Shown here: positions 52,493-61,159 of the stretch, piece after piece
Layout: each line of letters opens with the position of its first letter
Numbering within the stretch: position 1 is the stretch's first letter
Assembly: GCA_041497115.1 (NCBI GenBank)
Contig: JBGQFW010000008.1
Coordinates: 11,449 to 75,448 of the forward strand
Length of the DNA stretch: 64,000 bases
Source: AR5 sp041497115
GTDB lineage: Bacteria; Methylomirabilota; Methylomirabilia; Rokubacteriales; CSP1-6
Reading direction: 5' to 3'
Notes under the pieces: generated by a model
What the model saw: the letters and a program-made list of their open reading frames with translations, nothing else
Databases searched by the model: none
Told to the model about the DNA's origin: nothing
Position numbers and translations under genes: made by a program

Positions 52493-54570
52493 GCCAGGCG
52501 CCGCTGCAACTCTGCTTCGGCATCCACAACCACCAGCCGATCGGGAACTTCGACGGAGTCCTGCGCGAGACCACCGAGCTCGCGTATCACCCGTTCTTCA
52601 CGCGGCTGCGGGCGCGGCCCGAGGTCCGGATGACCGTGCACTGCACGGGCAGCCTGCTCGAGTGGCTGCGCGCCAACGCCCGCCCAACCTTCGACCTGCT
52701 CGGCGAGATCGTCAGCAGCGGCCAGGTGGAGCTCCTCACCGGCGGCTTCTATGAGCCGATCCTCGCCATCCTGCCCGACGCCGACAAGCGGGGCCAGATC
52801 GAGCGGCTCAGCGACTTCCTGCGCTCGCAGTTCGGCGTGCGCCCGCGCGGCATGTGGCTGGCCGAGCGGGTGTGGGAGCCGCACCTGGTGCGCGCGCTGC
52901 GCGACGCCGGCGTCGAGTACGTGCTGGTGGACGACCGCCACTTCGCCCTCGCCGGCCTCGAGCCCGACGACCTCGGCGGGTACTACCTGACGGAGGATCA
53001 GGGCGCCACGCTCGGGGTGTTCCCGATCAACCAGCGGCTGCGCCAGCTGATCCCGTTCGCCGAGGTGGAGAAGTCGCTCGCGTACCTGGATGCGCAGCGC
53101 GGGCGGGTGGCGGCGATCACGGTGGTGGACGATGGCGAGAAGCTGGGCGCGTGGCCGGGCACCCACCGGCTCGTCTACCAGGAAGGGTGGCTCGACCGGT
53201 TCTTCGACCGCGTGCTCGCCGCGCCGTGGCTGCGGCTGGTGACCCTCGCCGACGTCGTGGACGCCCTGCCGCCGAGCGGGCGCATCTACCTGCCGACCTC
53301 GTCGTACCAGGAGATGGGCGAGTGGGCGCTGCCCGCCGAGGCCGGCCGCGCGCTCGAGGAGGCCAAGCGCGAGCTGGGGCCGCTCGAGGGCGGCGCCCGC
53401 CTCGCCGGCCTGCTGCGCGGTGGCTTCTGGCGCAACTTCCTCGTGAAGTACCCGGAGGTCGGCGAGATCTACTGGAAGATGCAGCGGCTGTCCGCCGCGA
53501 TCGTGCGCGCGCTCGCCGAGCGCCCCGGCGACGCCGCGCTCCTGCAAGCGCGCGAGGCGCTCTGGCGCGGCCAGGCCAACGACGCCTACTGGCACGGCGT
53601 CTTCGGCGGCTGCTACTTGCCCCACCTGCGCCGCGCCGTGAAGAGCGCGCTCCTCGAAGCGGAGGCGCGCCTGGTGGCGGCGGGCGGCGCGCCGGCCACC
53701 GCCCTCACGGTGGCCGACGTCAACGGCGATGGCCGGGCCGAGGTCGTCGTGCGCACGCCCGCGCTGGCGGTGACGCTGATGCCCGAGCAGGGGGGCGCCC
53801 TCACGGAGATCGGCGCGCTCGGCCGCCGTCACGACCTCGCCGACGTGCTCGCCCGCCGCCCCGAGGCGTACCACGCGCGCATCGGGGAGCCCCAGGGGGC
53901 CGCGGGCGCCACGCGCTCGATTCACGACGCGGCGCCCGAGAAGGAGCCGGGGCTGGCGCGACTGCTCGTCTACGACCGGTTCCGCCGCGCCTCGCTCCTC
54001 GACGGCCTCTTCGCCGCCGAGGGCGACCTCGACGCCGTCGAGCCGTGGCCGGCGAGCCGGCTCGCGCTGGGGACGGCCCGGTTCGAGTCGGCGGTGCGTC
54101 AGGCGGGCGGGGAGGTCGAGATCGTTCTCCGTCACCGCGCCGAGGGCGATCCCGCCCTCGCGGTGGACAAGCGGGTGACCGTGCGCGACGCGGAGATCGC
54201 GGCGCGCTATCGGCTGACCGCGCCCGCCGGCGGCACGCTGAGCGGGCGCTGGGCGGTGCAGTGGAACCTGGCGCTCAGCGCCGGCGCCGCGTTCGGCCGG
54301 TACCTGACGCTGCCGGAGCGCCCCTCGCTCGGCAGCGCGGGGCGCGTGCGCGGGCCGGGCGAGGTGACGCTGGTGGACGAATGGCTCGGGCTCGAGGCGC
54401 GGCTGGCGTGGAGCGCCGGCGCCGAGCTGGCGTGGGGGCCGGTGGAGACCGTGTCGGTCTCCGAGGGCGGCTTCGAGCGGCTGTACCAGGGGCTGGCGCT
54501 CCTGCTGGCGTGGCCCCTGGCGGCCGCGACGCGCGAGGTGTGGACGACGCTGACGGTGGTGGAGCGATGA
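52489..54570 (+). CDS. GH57 family glycoside hydrolase (alpha-amylase / 4-alpha-glucanotransferase type)
   Basis: This 693-residue protein has the GH57 barrel (LQLCFGIHNHQPIGNFDGVL; HCTGSLLEWL; GGFYEPIL), the nucleophile region GMWLAERVWEP (Glu126), the acid/base VVDDGEKLGAWPG (Asp214), and C-terminal DUF1925/DUF1926-like beta domains. It would rearrange or cleave alpha-1,4-glucans in the cytoplasm; there is no signal peptide. GTG 52489 overlaps rapZ by 4 bp, and a phosphosugar isomerase follows with another 4-bp overlap, pointing to glucan and sugar-phosphate metabolism. Confidence 0.88.
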   Translation: MSQAPLQLCFGIHNHQPIGNFDGVLRETTELAYHPFFTRLRARPEVRMTVHCTGSLLEWLRANARPTFDLLGEIVSSGQVELLTGGFYEPILAILPDADKRGQIERLSDFLRSQFGVRPRGMWLAERVWEPHLVRALRDAGVEYVLVDDRHFALAGLEPDDLGGYYLTEDQGATLGVFPINQRLRQLIPFAEVEKSLAYLDAQRGRVAAITVVDDGEKLGAWPGTHRLVYQEGWLDRFFDRVLAAPWLRLVTLADVVDALPPSGRIYLPTSSYQEMGEWALPAEAGRALEEAKRELGPLEGGARLAGLLRGGFWRNFLVKYPEVGEIYWKMQRLSAAIVRALAERPGDAALLQAREALWRGQANDAYWHGVFGGCYLPHLRRAVKSALLEAEARLVAAGGAPATALTVADVNGDGRAEVVVRTPALAVTLMPEQGGALTEIGALGRRHDLADVLARRPEAYHARIGEPQGAAGATRSIHDAAPEKEPGLARLLVYDRFRRASLLDGLFAAEGDLDAVEPWPASRLALGTARFESAVRQAGGEVEIVLRHRAEGDPALAVDKRVTVRDAEIAARYRLTAPAGGTLSGRWAVQWNLALSAGAAFGRYLTLPERPSLGSAGRVRGPGEVTLVDEWLGLEARLAWSAGAELAWGPVETVSVSEGGFERLYQGLALLLAWPLAAATREVWTTLTVVER

Positions 54571-55613
54571 GCCTCGACGACCGGCGGGCGATCGAGCGCG
54601 TGGACGGTCACGACACGCGACGCGTGCTCGCCGATTTCCCGCTGCAGTGCCGGCGCGCCCGCGCGCTCGCCGTGCCGCCGGCAATCGCCGGGGGAGGGCG
54701 GCCCCGCCTGATCGTGGTGGCGGGCATGGGAGGCTCGGCGTCGGGCGGCGATCTCCTGGCGGCGTGCGCCGCCGAGACGCTGGACATCCCGGTGCTCGTC
54801 CACCGTAGCTACGGGCTGCCCGCCGCCGCCGGCCGCGACACACTGCTCCTGGCGGTCTCCTACTCCGGCGAGACCGTCGAGGTCCTCTCGGCGGTGGACG
54901 CCGCCCTCGCGCGCGGCGTGCCCGTCGTGGCCGTCACCGCCGGCGGCGCCCTCGGCGCGCGGGCGGACCGCCTCGGCCTGCCGCGGGTGACGCTGCCGGC
55001 GGGGCTCATGCCGCGCATGGCGCTCGGCTATCTCGTCTTCCCGGTGCTCGCCGTCCTCGCCGGCTGCGGCGCGCCGGTGGCGACGGCGCGGGAAGTCGAC
55101 GAGGCGCTCGAGGTCCTGGCGGCGCAGGCCGAGGAGCTCGGTCCCGACCGGCCCGCCGACGACAACGCGGCCAAGCGGCTGGCCCACGCCATCGGCGATC
55201 GCCTGCCCGCCGTCTACGGCGGCCCGCTCACCGCGGCCGCCGCCTACCGGTGGAAGACCGATCTCGAGGAGAACGCGAAGGTGCTGGCGGTGGCCGGCGC
55301 CGTCCCCGAGATGAACCACAACGAGATCGAGGCGTGGGGCGGCCCCGCCGCGCGCCAGCGCCACGTCGTCCTGCTGCGCGACGAGGGCGAGCCGCCCGAG
55401 ATCGCGCGCCGCTTCGCGCTCATGCGCGAGATGCTCGGCCCCGCCGCCGGCGGCGTGAGCGAGACGTGGGCCCGCGGCGGCGGCCGGCTGGCCCGCCTGC
55501 TCTCGCTCGCCTACATGAGCCTGTGGGTGAGCTTCTACCTCGCCATGCTGCGCGGCGTGGACCCGTGGCCGGTGCCGATGCTCGAGGAGGTCAAGCGCCG
55601 CCTGGGCGCCTGA
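54567..55613 (+). CDS. Bifunctional phosphoglucose/phosphomannose isomerase
   Basis: This 348-residue SIS-domain isomerase is of the archaeal/actinobacterial type. Seen: VVAGMGGSASGGDLLAA (first SIS), VSYSGETVEVLSAV (phosphate-binding Ser/Thr), PRMALGYL, YRWKTDLEENAKV and MNHNEIEAWGG (catalytic His/Glu region). It links fructose 6-phosphate to glucose 6-phosphate and mannose 6-phosphate, close to the glucan enzyme encoded just upstream (4-bp ATGA overlap). It ends 50 bases before the metK promoter region. Confidence 0.88.
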   Translation: MSLDDRRAIERVDGHDTRRVLADFPLQCRRARALAVPPAIAGGGRPRLIVVAGMGGSASGGDLLAACAAETLDIPVLVHRSYGLPAAAGRDTLLLAVSYSGETVEVLSAVDAALARGVPVVAVTAGGALGARADRLGLPRVTLPAGLMPRMALGYLVFPVLAVLAGCGAPVATAREVDEALEVLAAQAEELGPDRPADDNAAKRLAHAIGDRLPAVYGGPLTAAAAYRWKTDLEENAKVLAVAGAVPEMNHNEIEAWGGPAARQRHVVLLRDEGEPPEIARRFALMREMLGPAAGGVSETWARGGGRLARLLSLAYMSLWVSFYLAMLRGVDPWPVPMLEEVKRRLGA

Positions 55614-55638
55614 CGGCGCGCCGACGCGGGCGCTCGCC

Positions 55639-55668
55639 TTGAGACGCCGCGCTGCGTCGTGCTAGAGT
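55639..55668 (+). promoter_or_regulatory. Promoter of metK
   Basis: TTGAGA (55639-55644), 18 bases, then TAGAGT (55663-55668). The metK ATG at 55701 follows GGAGGG at 55690-55695. The leader of about 25 bases is too short for a SAM riboswitch. Confidence 0.6.
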
Positions 55669-55700
55669 GACGCGATTTCGATCCTTCATGGAGGGAACCG

Positions 55701-56846
55701 ATGGCGCGGGATGAGTATTTGTTCACGTCGGAGTCGGTGACGGAGGGTCACCCCGACAAGATCGCCGATCAGATCTCCGACGCGGTGCTGGACTCGGTCC
55801 TCGCACAGGACCCGGTCGGGCGCGTGGCGTGCGAGACGCTGCTCACGACGGGCCTCGTCGTGGTGGCCGGCGAGATCACGACCTCCTGCTACGTGGACAT
55901 CCCGCGGGTGGCCCGCGAGACGATCAAGGAGATCGGCTACACGCGCGCCAAGTTCGGCTTCGATTTCGAGACGTGTGGCGTCATCACCGCCATCGACGAG
56001 CAATCGTCGGACATCGCGATGGGCGTGGACAAGCTCGGGGCCGGCGACCAGGGGCTGATGTTCGGCTACGCGTGCACCGAGACACCCGAGCTGATGCCGC
56101 TGCCGATCATGATGGCGCACAAGCTCGTGGCGCGGCTGAGCGAGCGGCGCAAGTCCGGCGCGCTGGGCTACCTGCGCCCCGACGGCAAGTCCCAGGTGAG
56201 CGTCCGCTACGTGGACGGCAAGGCGCGCTCGGTGGAGACGGTGGTGATCTCCACCCAGCACGGCGCCGAGATCGGCGCCGCCCGCATCCGCGAGGACGTC
56301 ATCGAGCAGGTGATCAAGCCGACGGTGCCCGCCGAGCTCATCGACTACGACACGTGCGTGCTCCACGTGAACCCGACCGGGCGCTTCGTCACCGGCGGCC
56401 CGATGGGGGACACCGGCCTCACCGGGCGCAAGATCATCGTGGACACCTACGGCGGCTCCTGCCCGCACGGGGGCGGCGCGTTCTCGGGGAAGGACCCGAC
56501 GAAGGTGGACCGCTCGGCCTGCTACATGGCCCGCCACGTCGCGAAGAACATCGTGGCGGCCGGGCTCGCCGAGCGCGCGCTGCTGCAGGTCGCCTACGCG
56601 ATCGGCGTCGCCGATCCCGTGTCGATCATGGTGGAGACGTACGGGACCGGCAAGGTCCCCAACAGCGTCCTGGAGCGCGTGGTGCGGCGTCACTTCGACT
56701 TCACGCCGCTCGGCATCATCAAGTACCTGGACCTCCGCCGCCCGATCTACCGGAAGACCGCGGCCTACGGCCACTTCGGTCGCCCCGATCCCGACTTCGC
56801 GTGGGAGCGGACCGACCGCGTGAAGGACCTGCGCAGCGAAGTCTGA
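55701..56846 (+). CDS. metK: S-adenosylmethionine synthetase
   Basis: This 381-residue homotetramer makes SAM from methionine and ATP. Seen: TSESVTEGHPDKIADQISDAVLD (His/Asp of the active site), ITTSCYVDIPRVAR, FGYACTETPELMPLPIMMAHKL, GFGTGGPMGDTGLTGRKIIVD-like phosphate motif FVTGGPMGDTGLTGRK, and GGGAFSGKDPTKVDRSACYMARH. ATG 55701 is fixed by GGAGGG; an ATG at 55688 is out of frame. A repeat-bearing gap of 159 bp separates it from ahcY. Confidence 0.97.
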   Translation: MARDEYLFTSESVTEGHPDKIADQISDAVLDSVLAQDPVGRVACETLLTTGLVVVAGEITTSCYVDIPRVARETIKEIGYTRAKFGFDFETCGVITAIDEQSSDIAMGVDKLGAGDQGLMFGYACTETPELMPLPIMMAHKLVARLSERRKSGALGYLRPDGKSQVSVRYVDGKARSVETVVISTQHGAEIGAARIREDVIEQVIKPTVPAELIDYDTCVLHVNPTGRFVTGGPMGDTGLTGRKIIVDTYGGSCPHGGGAFSGKDPTKVDRSACYMARHVAKNIVAAGLAERALLQVAYAIGVADPVSIMVETYGTGKVPNSVLERVVRRHFDFTPLGIIKYLDLRRPIYRKTAAYGHFGRPDPDFAWERTDRVKDLRSEV

Positions 56847-56851
56847 CCCGG

Positions 56852-56958
56852 AGGGGGACTCCGTCCCCCTTCCGGCGGTCGTCGCACGCCTGGCGGGGTG
56901 CTCCTCCCTGCCTCCCCCTGGGGCAGGGTTGCGCCGGCGGAGCCGGCGCTCGGAATGT
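56852..56958 (+). repeat. Dispersed intergenic repeat, copy B
   Basis: An 8-bp stem (56852-56859 and 56863-56870, G-run and C-run, TCC loop) lies six bases after the metK stop. The conserved tail follows, aligned to copy A at 651-738. It lies between metK and ahcY, so the two may be separately terminated. No coding potential is seen. Confidence 0.7.
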
Positions 56959-57005
56959 GAACGATAGTGGATGGCGGTGAAGATGGGAAAGGATGAGCGA
57001 GGGCG

Positions 57006-58271
57006 ATGATTGAACATGACGTGAAGAGCCTCGGGCTGGCGGCCGAGGGACGGTTGAAGATCGAGTGGGCGGAGCAGTCGATGCCGGTGCTGCGCCAGGT
57101 GCGCGAGCGGTTCGCGCGCGAGCAGCCGCTCAAGGGGCTGCGCCTCGGGGCCTGCCTGCACGTCACCACCGAGACGGCGGTCCTGATGCTCACGCTCAAG
57201 GCGGGCGGCGCCCAGGTGGCGCTGTGCGCGTCCAACCCGTTGTCGACCCAGGACGACACCGCCGCCGCGCTCGTGCGGGAGTACGAGATCCCGGTCTTCG
57301 CCCAGAAGGGCGAGGACAACGCGACGTACTACCGCCACCTCGGCCAGGTGCTCGCCACGCGGCCCCAGGTCACGATGGACGACGGCGCCGACCTGATCTC
57401 GCAGCTCCACGGCGAGGGGCACGGGCGGGACCTCGTCGGCGACGTCATCGGCGGCACCGAGGAGACGACGACCGGCGTCATCCGGCTGCGGGCGATGGAG
57501 AAGGAAGGCGTGCTGGCGTTCCCCGTCATCGCGGTCAACGACGCCGACACCAAGCACCTGTTCGACAACCGCTACGGCACCGGCCAGTCCACGGTGGACG
57601 GGATCCTGCGCGCGACGAACATCCTGCTGGCGGGGCGGACGGTGGTGGTGGCCGGCTACGGCATGTGCGGCCGCGGCGTCGCGGCGCGGGCCAAGGGCAT
57701 GGGCTCCCACGTGATCGTCACCGAGGTGGAGCCGATGCGTGCCCTGGAGGCGGTGATGGACGGCTTCCCGGTGATGCCGATGGCCAAGGCCGCCGAGGCG
57801 GGCGACGTCTTCGTGACCGTCACCGGCAACACCGCGGTGATCCGCGGCGAGCACTTCGCGCGGATGAAGGACGGCGCGATCCTCGCCAACTCCGGCCACT
57901 TCAACGTCGAGATCGACCTGGAGGCGCTGGCCGCGCAGGCGCAGAGCCGCCGCCGGGTGCGGCCGTTCGTGGAGGAGTTCGTGCTGCCCTCGGGCCGGCG
58001 CATCTACGTGCTCGGCGAGGGGCGGCTGATCAATCTGACTGCCGCCGAGGGGCATCCGGCCGCCGTCATGGACATGAGCTTCGCCAACCAGGCGCTCTCG
58101 GCGGAGTTCATGGTGAAGAAGGGGCGCACGCTCGAGCGGCGGGTGTACGTGGTGCCGCGCGAGATCGATCTCGAGATCGCGCGGCTCAAGCTGCTCTCGA
58201 TGGGGGTGGCCATCGACGAGCTGACGTCGGCGCAGTCGTCGTACTTGGCCTCCTGGCGCCACGGCACGTAG
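57006..58271 (+). CDS. ahcY: Adenosylhomocysteinase
   Basis: This 421-residue enzyme hydrolyses S-adenosylhomocysteine to adenosine and homocysteine, completing the methyl cycle with metK. Seen: CLHVTTETAVLMLTLKAGGA, SNPLSTQDDTAAALV, DDGADLI, GGTEETTTGVIRLRAMEKEGVLAFPVIAVNDADTKHLFDNRYGTGQS with the NAD motif VVVAGYGMCGRGVAARAKGMGSHVIVTE, and NSGHFNVEIDL. It ends ASWRHGT, lacking the C-terminal Lys-Tyr extension of the long AhcY class, so it is the short, archaeal-like type. ATG 57006 follows GAGGGCG. Confidence 0.96.
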   Translation: MIEHDVKSLGLAAEGRLKIEWAEQSMPVLRQVRERFAREQPLKGLRLGACLHVTTETAVLMLTLKAGGAQVALCASNPLSTQDDTAAALVREYEIPVFAQKGEDNATYYRHLGQVLATRPQVTMDDGADLISQLHGEGHGRDLVGDVIGGTEETTTGVIRLRAMEKEGVLAFPVIAVNDADTKHLFDNRYGTGQSTVDGILRATNILLAGRTVVVAGYGMCGRGVAARAKGMGSHVIVTEVEPMRALEAVMDGFPVMPMAKAAEAGDVFVTVTGNTAVIRGEHFARMKDGAILANSGHFNVEIDLEALAAQAQSRRRVRPFVEEFVLPSGRRIYVLGEGRLINLTAAEGHPAAVMDMSFANQALSAEFMVKKGRTLERRVYVVPREIDLEIARLKLLSMGVAIDELTSAQSSYLASWRHGT

Positions 58272-58296
58272 TCGGGGGCGGCGCCCAGCGCGACGG

Positions 58297-61023
58297 ATGA
58301 GACGCCTGCAGCCGATCGTCCTGCTCGTCGTCGGCCTCCTGCTCCTCGGCGCGGTCGCCCAGCTCGTGCCGTTCTACACCGACCTGCTCTGGTTCGGTGA
58401 GGTCGGCTACACCACCGTCTTCTGGACCACCCTGTCGCTGCAGGGGAGCCTCTTCACCGCGGTCACCGTGGCCGTGCTCGTCTTCCTGTGGGCGAACCTC
58501 AGCTTCGCGACCCGCACCGCCGCCCCCGACGTGCTGTGGGAGCTCGAGGACCAGCTGGGGCTGCCGGGGCGGGTGGTGATCGAGCCGCTGATCCGCCGCT
58601 TCCTGCCGATCGTGCTGTCGGTGATCGCGATCATCAGCGGGCTGCGGGCCACCGCGCACTGGGAGACGGTGCTGGGCTACGCCAACGCGCAGCCGTTCGC
58701 CGCCGCCGACCCGGTGTTCGGCCGCGAGCTGGGGTTCTTCGTGTTCACGCTGCCGCTGTGGCAGCTCGTGCACGGCTGGGCGCTGACGCTCGTGGCCGGG
58801 ACCATGCTGCTCACGCTCGCGCTCTGCGTGCTGCAGCGCAGCCTCGTGCTCACCACGCGCGGGCCGCGGCTGGCCTCCGGCGCCCGCACGCACCTGCTCG
58901 TGCTGGGGGCCGCGCTGCTGGCGCTCAAGGCCGTCGGCTTCTGGCTCGACCGCTTCGAGATCGTCTTCTCCCCGCGCGGGGTCGTCTTCGGCGCCTCCTA
59001 CACCGACGTCAACGCGACGCTGCCCGTCCTCGGCGCCCTCACGCTGCTCGCCGCGCTCGCCGCCGGCGCCTGTGTGCTGCAGATCGGCCGGCCGGGACTG
59101 CGCGTGGTGGGCGGCGGCCTCGGCCTGGTGGTGGTGGTCTGGGTGCTGGGGCTCGGCGTGTACCCGGCGCTGCTGCAGCGCTTCCGGGTGTCGCCCAACG
59201 AGCTCGCCGCCGAGCGGCCGTTCATCGAGCACAACATCCGGATGACCCGCCAGGCCTACGGGCTCGACCGCATCGAGGAGAAGGAGTTTCCCGCCGACGA
59301 CAACCTCGACGCGCGCGCGCTGTCGCGCAACGAGGCGACCATCAAGAACATCCGGCTGTGGGACTACCGGCCGCTGCTCCGCACCTTCGGCCAGCTGCAG
59401 GAGATCCGCACCTACTACAAGTTCGTGGACGTGGACAACGACCGCTACCTGATCAACGGCGAGTACCGGCAGCTCATGCTCTCGCCCCGCGAGCTCTCCT
59501 ACCAGCACCTGCAGGGCGGGCGGAACTGGATCAACGAGCACCTCACGTACACGCACGGCTACGGCGTGGTGGTGGGGCCGGTGACGCGCATCACCGCCGA
59601 GGGGCTGCCGGAGTTCTTCGTCAAGGACATCCCGCCACACTCGAGCGACGGCTTCCCGGCGATCACGCGACCGGAGATCTACTACGGCGAGATCGCCAAC
59701 GAGTACGTGCTGCTGCGCACGCGCTCGCAGGAGCTCGACTATCCGCGCGGCGACCAGAACGTCTACACCCGCTACCAGGGACGGGGCGGTGTCCCGATCA
59801 GCTCGTGGCTGCGGCGGCTGGCCTTCGCCGCCCGCTTCGCCCACCTCGACGGCCTCAAGATCGTGCTGTCCGACGACATCGCGCCCGACAGCCGCATCCT
59901 CATGTACCGCACGGTGGTCCCGCGCGTGCAGCGGATCGCGCCGTTCTTCTCGTTCGACCGCGACCCCTACCTGGTCATCACCGACGACGGCCGCCTGGTG
60001 TGGATGCTCGACGGCTACACCACGACCGACCGCTACCCGTACTCTGATCCCGTGCGCGGGATGGGCAACTACATCCGCAACTCGGTGAAAGTCACGGTGG
60101 ACGCGTACCACGGCACCGTGACGTTCTACCTCGCCGATCCGACCGACCCGATCGTGCGCACCTACGCGCGCGCCTTCCCGGGGCTGCTGCAGCCGCTGGA
60201 CCGGATGCCGGCCGACCTGCAGCGGCACATTCGCTACCCCGAGGACTTCTTCGCGATCCAGGCGCGCAAGTACGCGACGTACCACATGCTCGACCCGCAG
60301 GTGTTCTACAACCGCGAAGATCTCTGGGCGGTGCCGCGGCGGACGGTGGACGGCCGCGAGCGCGAGATGGAGCCGTACTACACGATCATGCGGCTGCCGG
60401 GTGAGACGAAGGAGGAGTTCATCCTCCTGACGCTGTTCAATCCGAGCCGGCGCGACAACATGATCGGCTGGCTGGCCGCCCGCTCCGACCAGCCGGGGTA
60501 CGGCCGCCTCATCGCCTACTACTTCCCCAAGCAGAAGCTCGTCTACGGGCCCCGCCAGATCGATGCCCGCATCGACCAGGACCCGGTGATCTCGCAGCAG
60601 CTCTCGCTGTGGAACCAGCGCGGCTCCACCGTGATCCGCGGCTCGCTGCTGGCCATCCCGCTCGAGCAGTCGCTGGTCTACGTGCAGCCGCTCTACCTGG
60701 CCGCCGCCGAGCAGGGGGCGCTGCCCGAGCTGCGCCGGGTGATCGTGGCCCACGGCAATCAGATCGCCATGGAGCCGACGCTGGAGGCCTCGCTCTCGCG
60801 CATCTTCGGCGGCCGCATCGCGCCGGCGCCGTCCGCGACCGCCGGCGGCGCGGCGCCGCCGACCGCGGCGTCGAGCGCCGGCGAGCGCGCCGCCGCCCAG
60901 CGGGCGTGGGAGGCGTGGACGCGCGCGCAGGAGGCGCTGCGGCGCGGGGACTGGGCGGCGTACGGCGCCGAGCAAAAGCGCCTCGAAGACACGCTGCGCG
61001 CGCTCACCGAGTCGCGTCGATAG
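58297..61023 (+). CDS. UPF0182 family membrane protein
   Basis: This 908-residue protein has about seven N-terminal membrane segments (residues 5-300; for example QPIVLLVVGLLLLGAVAQLV and VLSVIAIISGLRA). A large extracytoplasmic domain of about 550 residues follows, with the family signatures FIEHNIRMTRQAYGLDRIEE, LSPRELSYQHLQGGRNWINEHLTYTHGYG, FVKDIPPHSSDGFP and PYYTIMRLPGETKEEFILLTLFNPSRRDNMIGWLAARSD. An Ala-rich coiled C-terminus follows. The function is unknown. ATG 58297 starts 25 bp after ahcY. It is convergent with the Lpt fusion gene. Confidence 0.94.
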   Translation: MRRLQPIVLLVVGLLLLGAVAQLVPFYTDLLWFGEVGYTTVFWTTLSLQGSLFTAVTVAVLVFLWANLSFATRTAAPDVLWELEDQLGLPGRVVIEPLIRRFLPIVLSVIAIISGLRATAHWETVLGYANAQPFAAADPVFGRELGFFVFTLPLWQLVHGWALTLVAGTMLLTLALCVLQRSLVLTTRGPRLASGARTHLLVLGAALLALKAVGFWLDRFEIVFSPRGVVFGASYTDVNATLPVLGALTLLAALAAGACVLQIGRPGLRVVGGGLGLVVVVWVLGLGVYPALLQRFRVSPNELAAERPFIEHNIRMTRQAYGLDRIEEKEFPADDNLDARALSRNEATIKNIRLWDYRPLLRTFGQLQEIRTYYKFVDVDNDRYLINGEYRQLMLSPRELSYQHLQGGRNWINEHLTYTHGYGVVVGPVTRITAEGLPEFFVKDIPPHSSDGFPAITRPEIYYGEIANEYVLLRTRSQELDYPRGDQNVYTRYQGRGGVPISSWLRRLAFAARFAHLDGLKIVLSDDIAPDSRILMYRTVVPRVQRIAPFFSFDRDPYLVITDDGRLVWMLDGYTTTDRYPYSDPVRGMGNYIRNSVKVTVDAYHGTVTFYLADPTDPIVRTYARAFPGLLQPLDRMPADLQRHIRYPEDFFAIQARKYATYHMLDPQVFYNREDLWAVPRRTVDGREREMEPYYTIMRLPGETKEEFILLTLFNPSRRDNMIGWLAARSDQPGYGRLIAYYFPKQKLVYGPRQIDARIDQDPVISQQLSLWNQRGSTVIRGSLLAIPLEQSLVYVQPLYLAAAEQGALPELRRVIVAHGNQIAMEPTLEASLSRIFGGRIAPAPSATAGGAAPPTAASSAGERAAAQRAWEAWTRAQEALRRGDWAAYGAEQKRLEDTLRALTESRR

Positions 61024-61159
61024 CAGTCACCCTGGCGTCGCGGGGAGCGGCCCCGGGGGTCCCCGACCACGAGCGTTGCGCCCGGCCGGGCGCTGACGCG
61101 ATTCCCTCGATCGGCGGATTCCACGAATTGTTCGTGGGAAACGGGTCGGCGGAGGGCGG

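Noticed and set aside
55614..55700. A SAM riboswitch before metK
   Set aside because: Only 87 bases separate the genes and the predicted leader is about 25 bases, too short; no riboswitch core is seen.
57006..58271. A SAH riboswitch in front of ahcY
   Set aside because: The gap holds the dispersed repeat and a short ribosome-binding region; I see no SAH riboswitch core.
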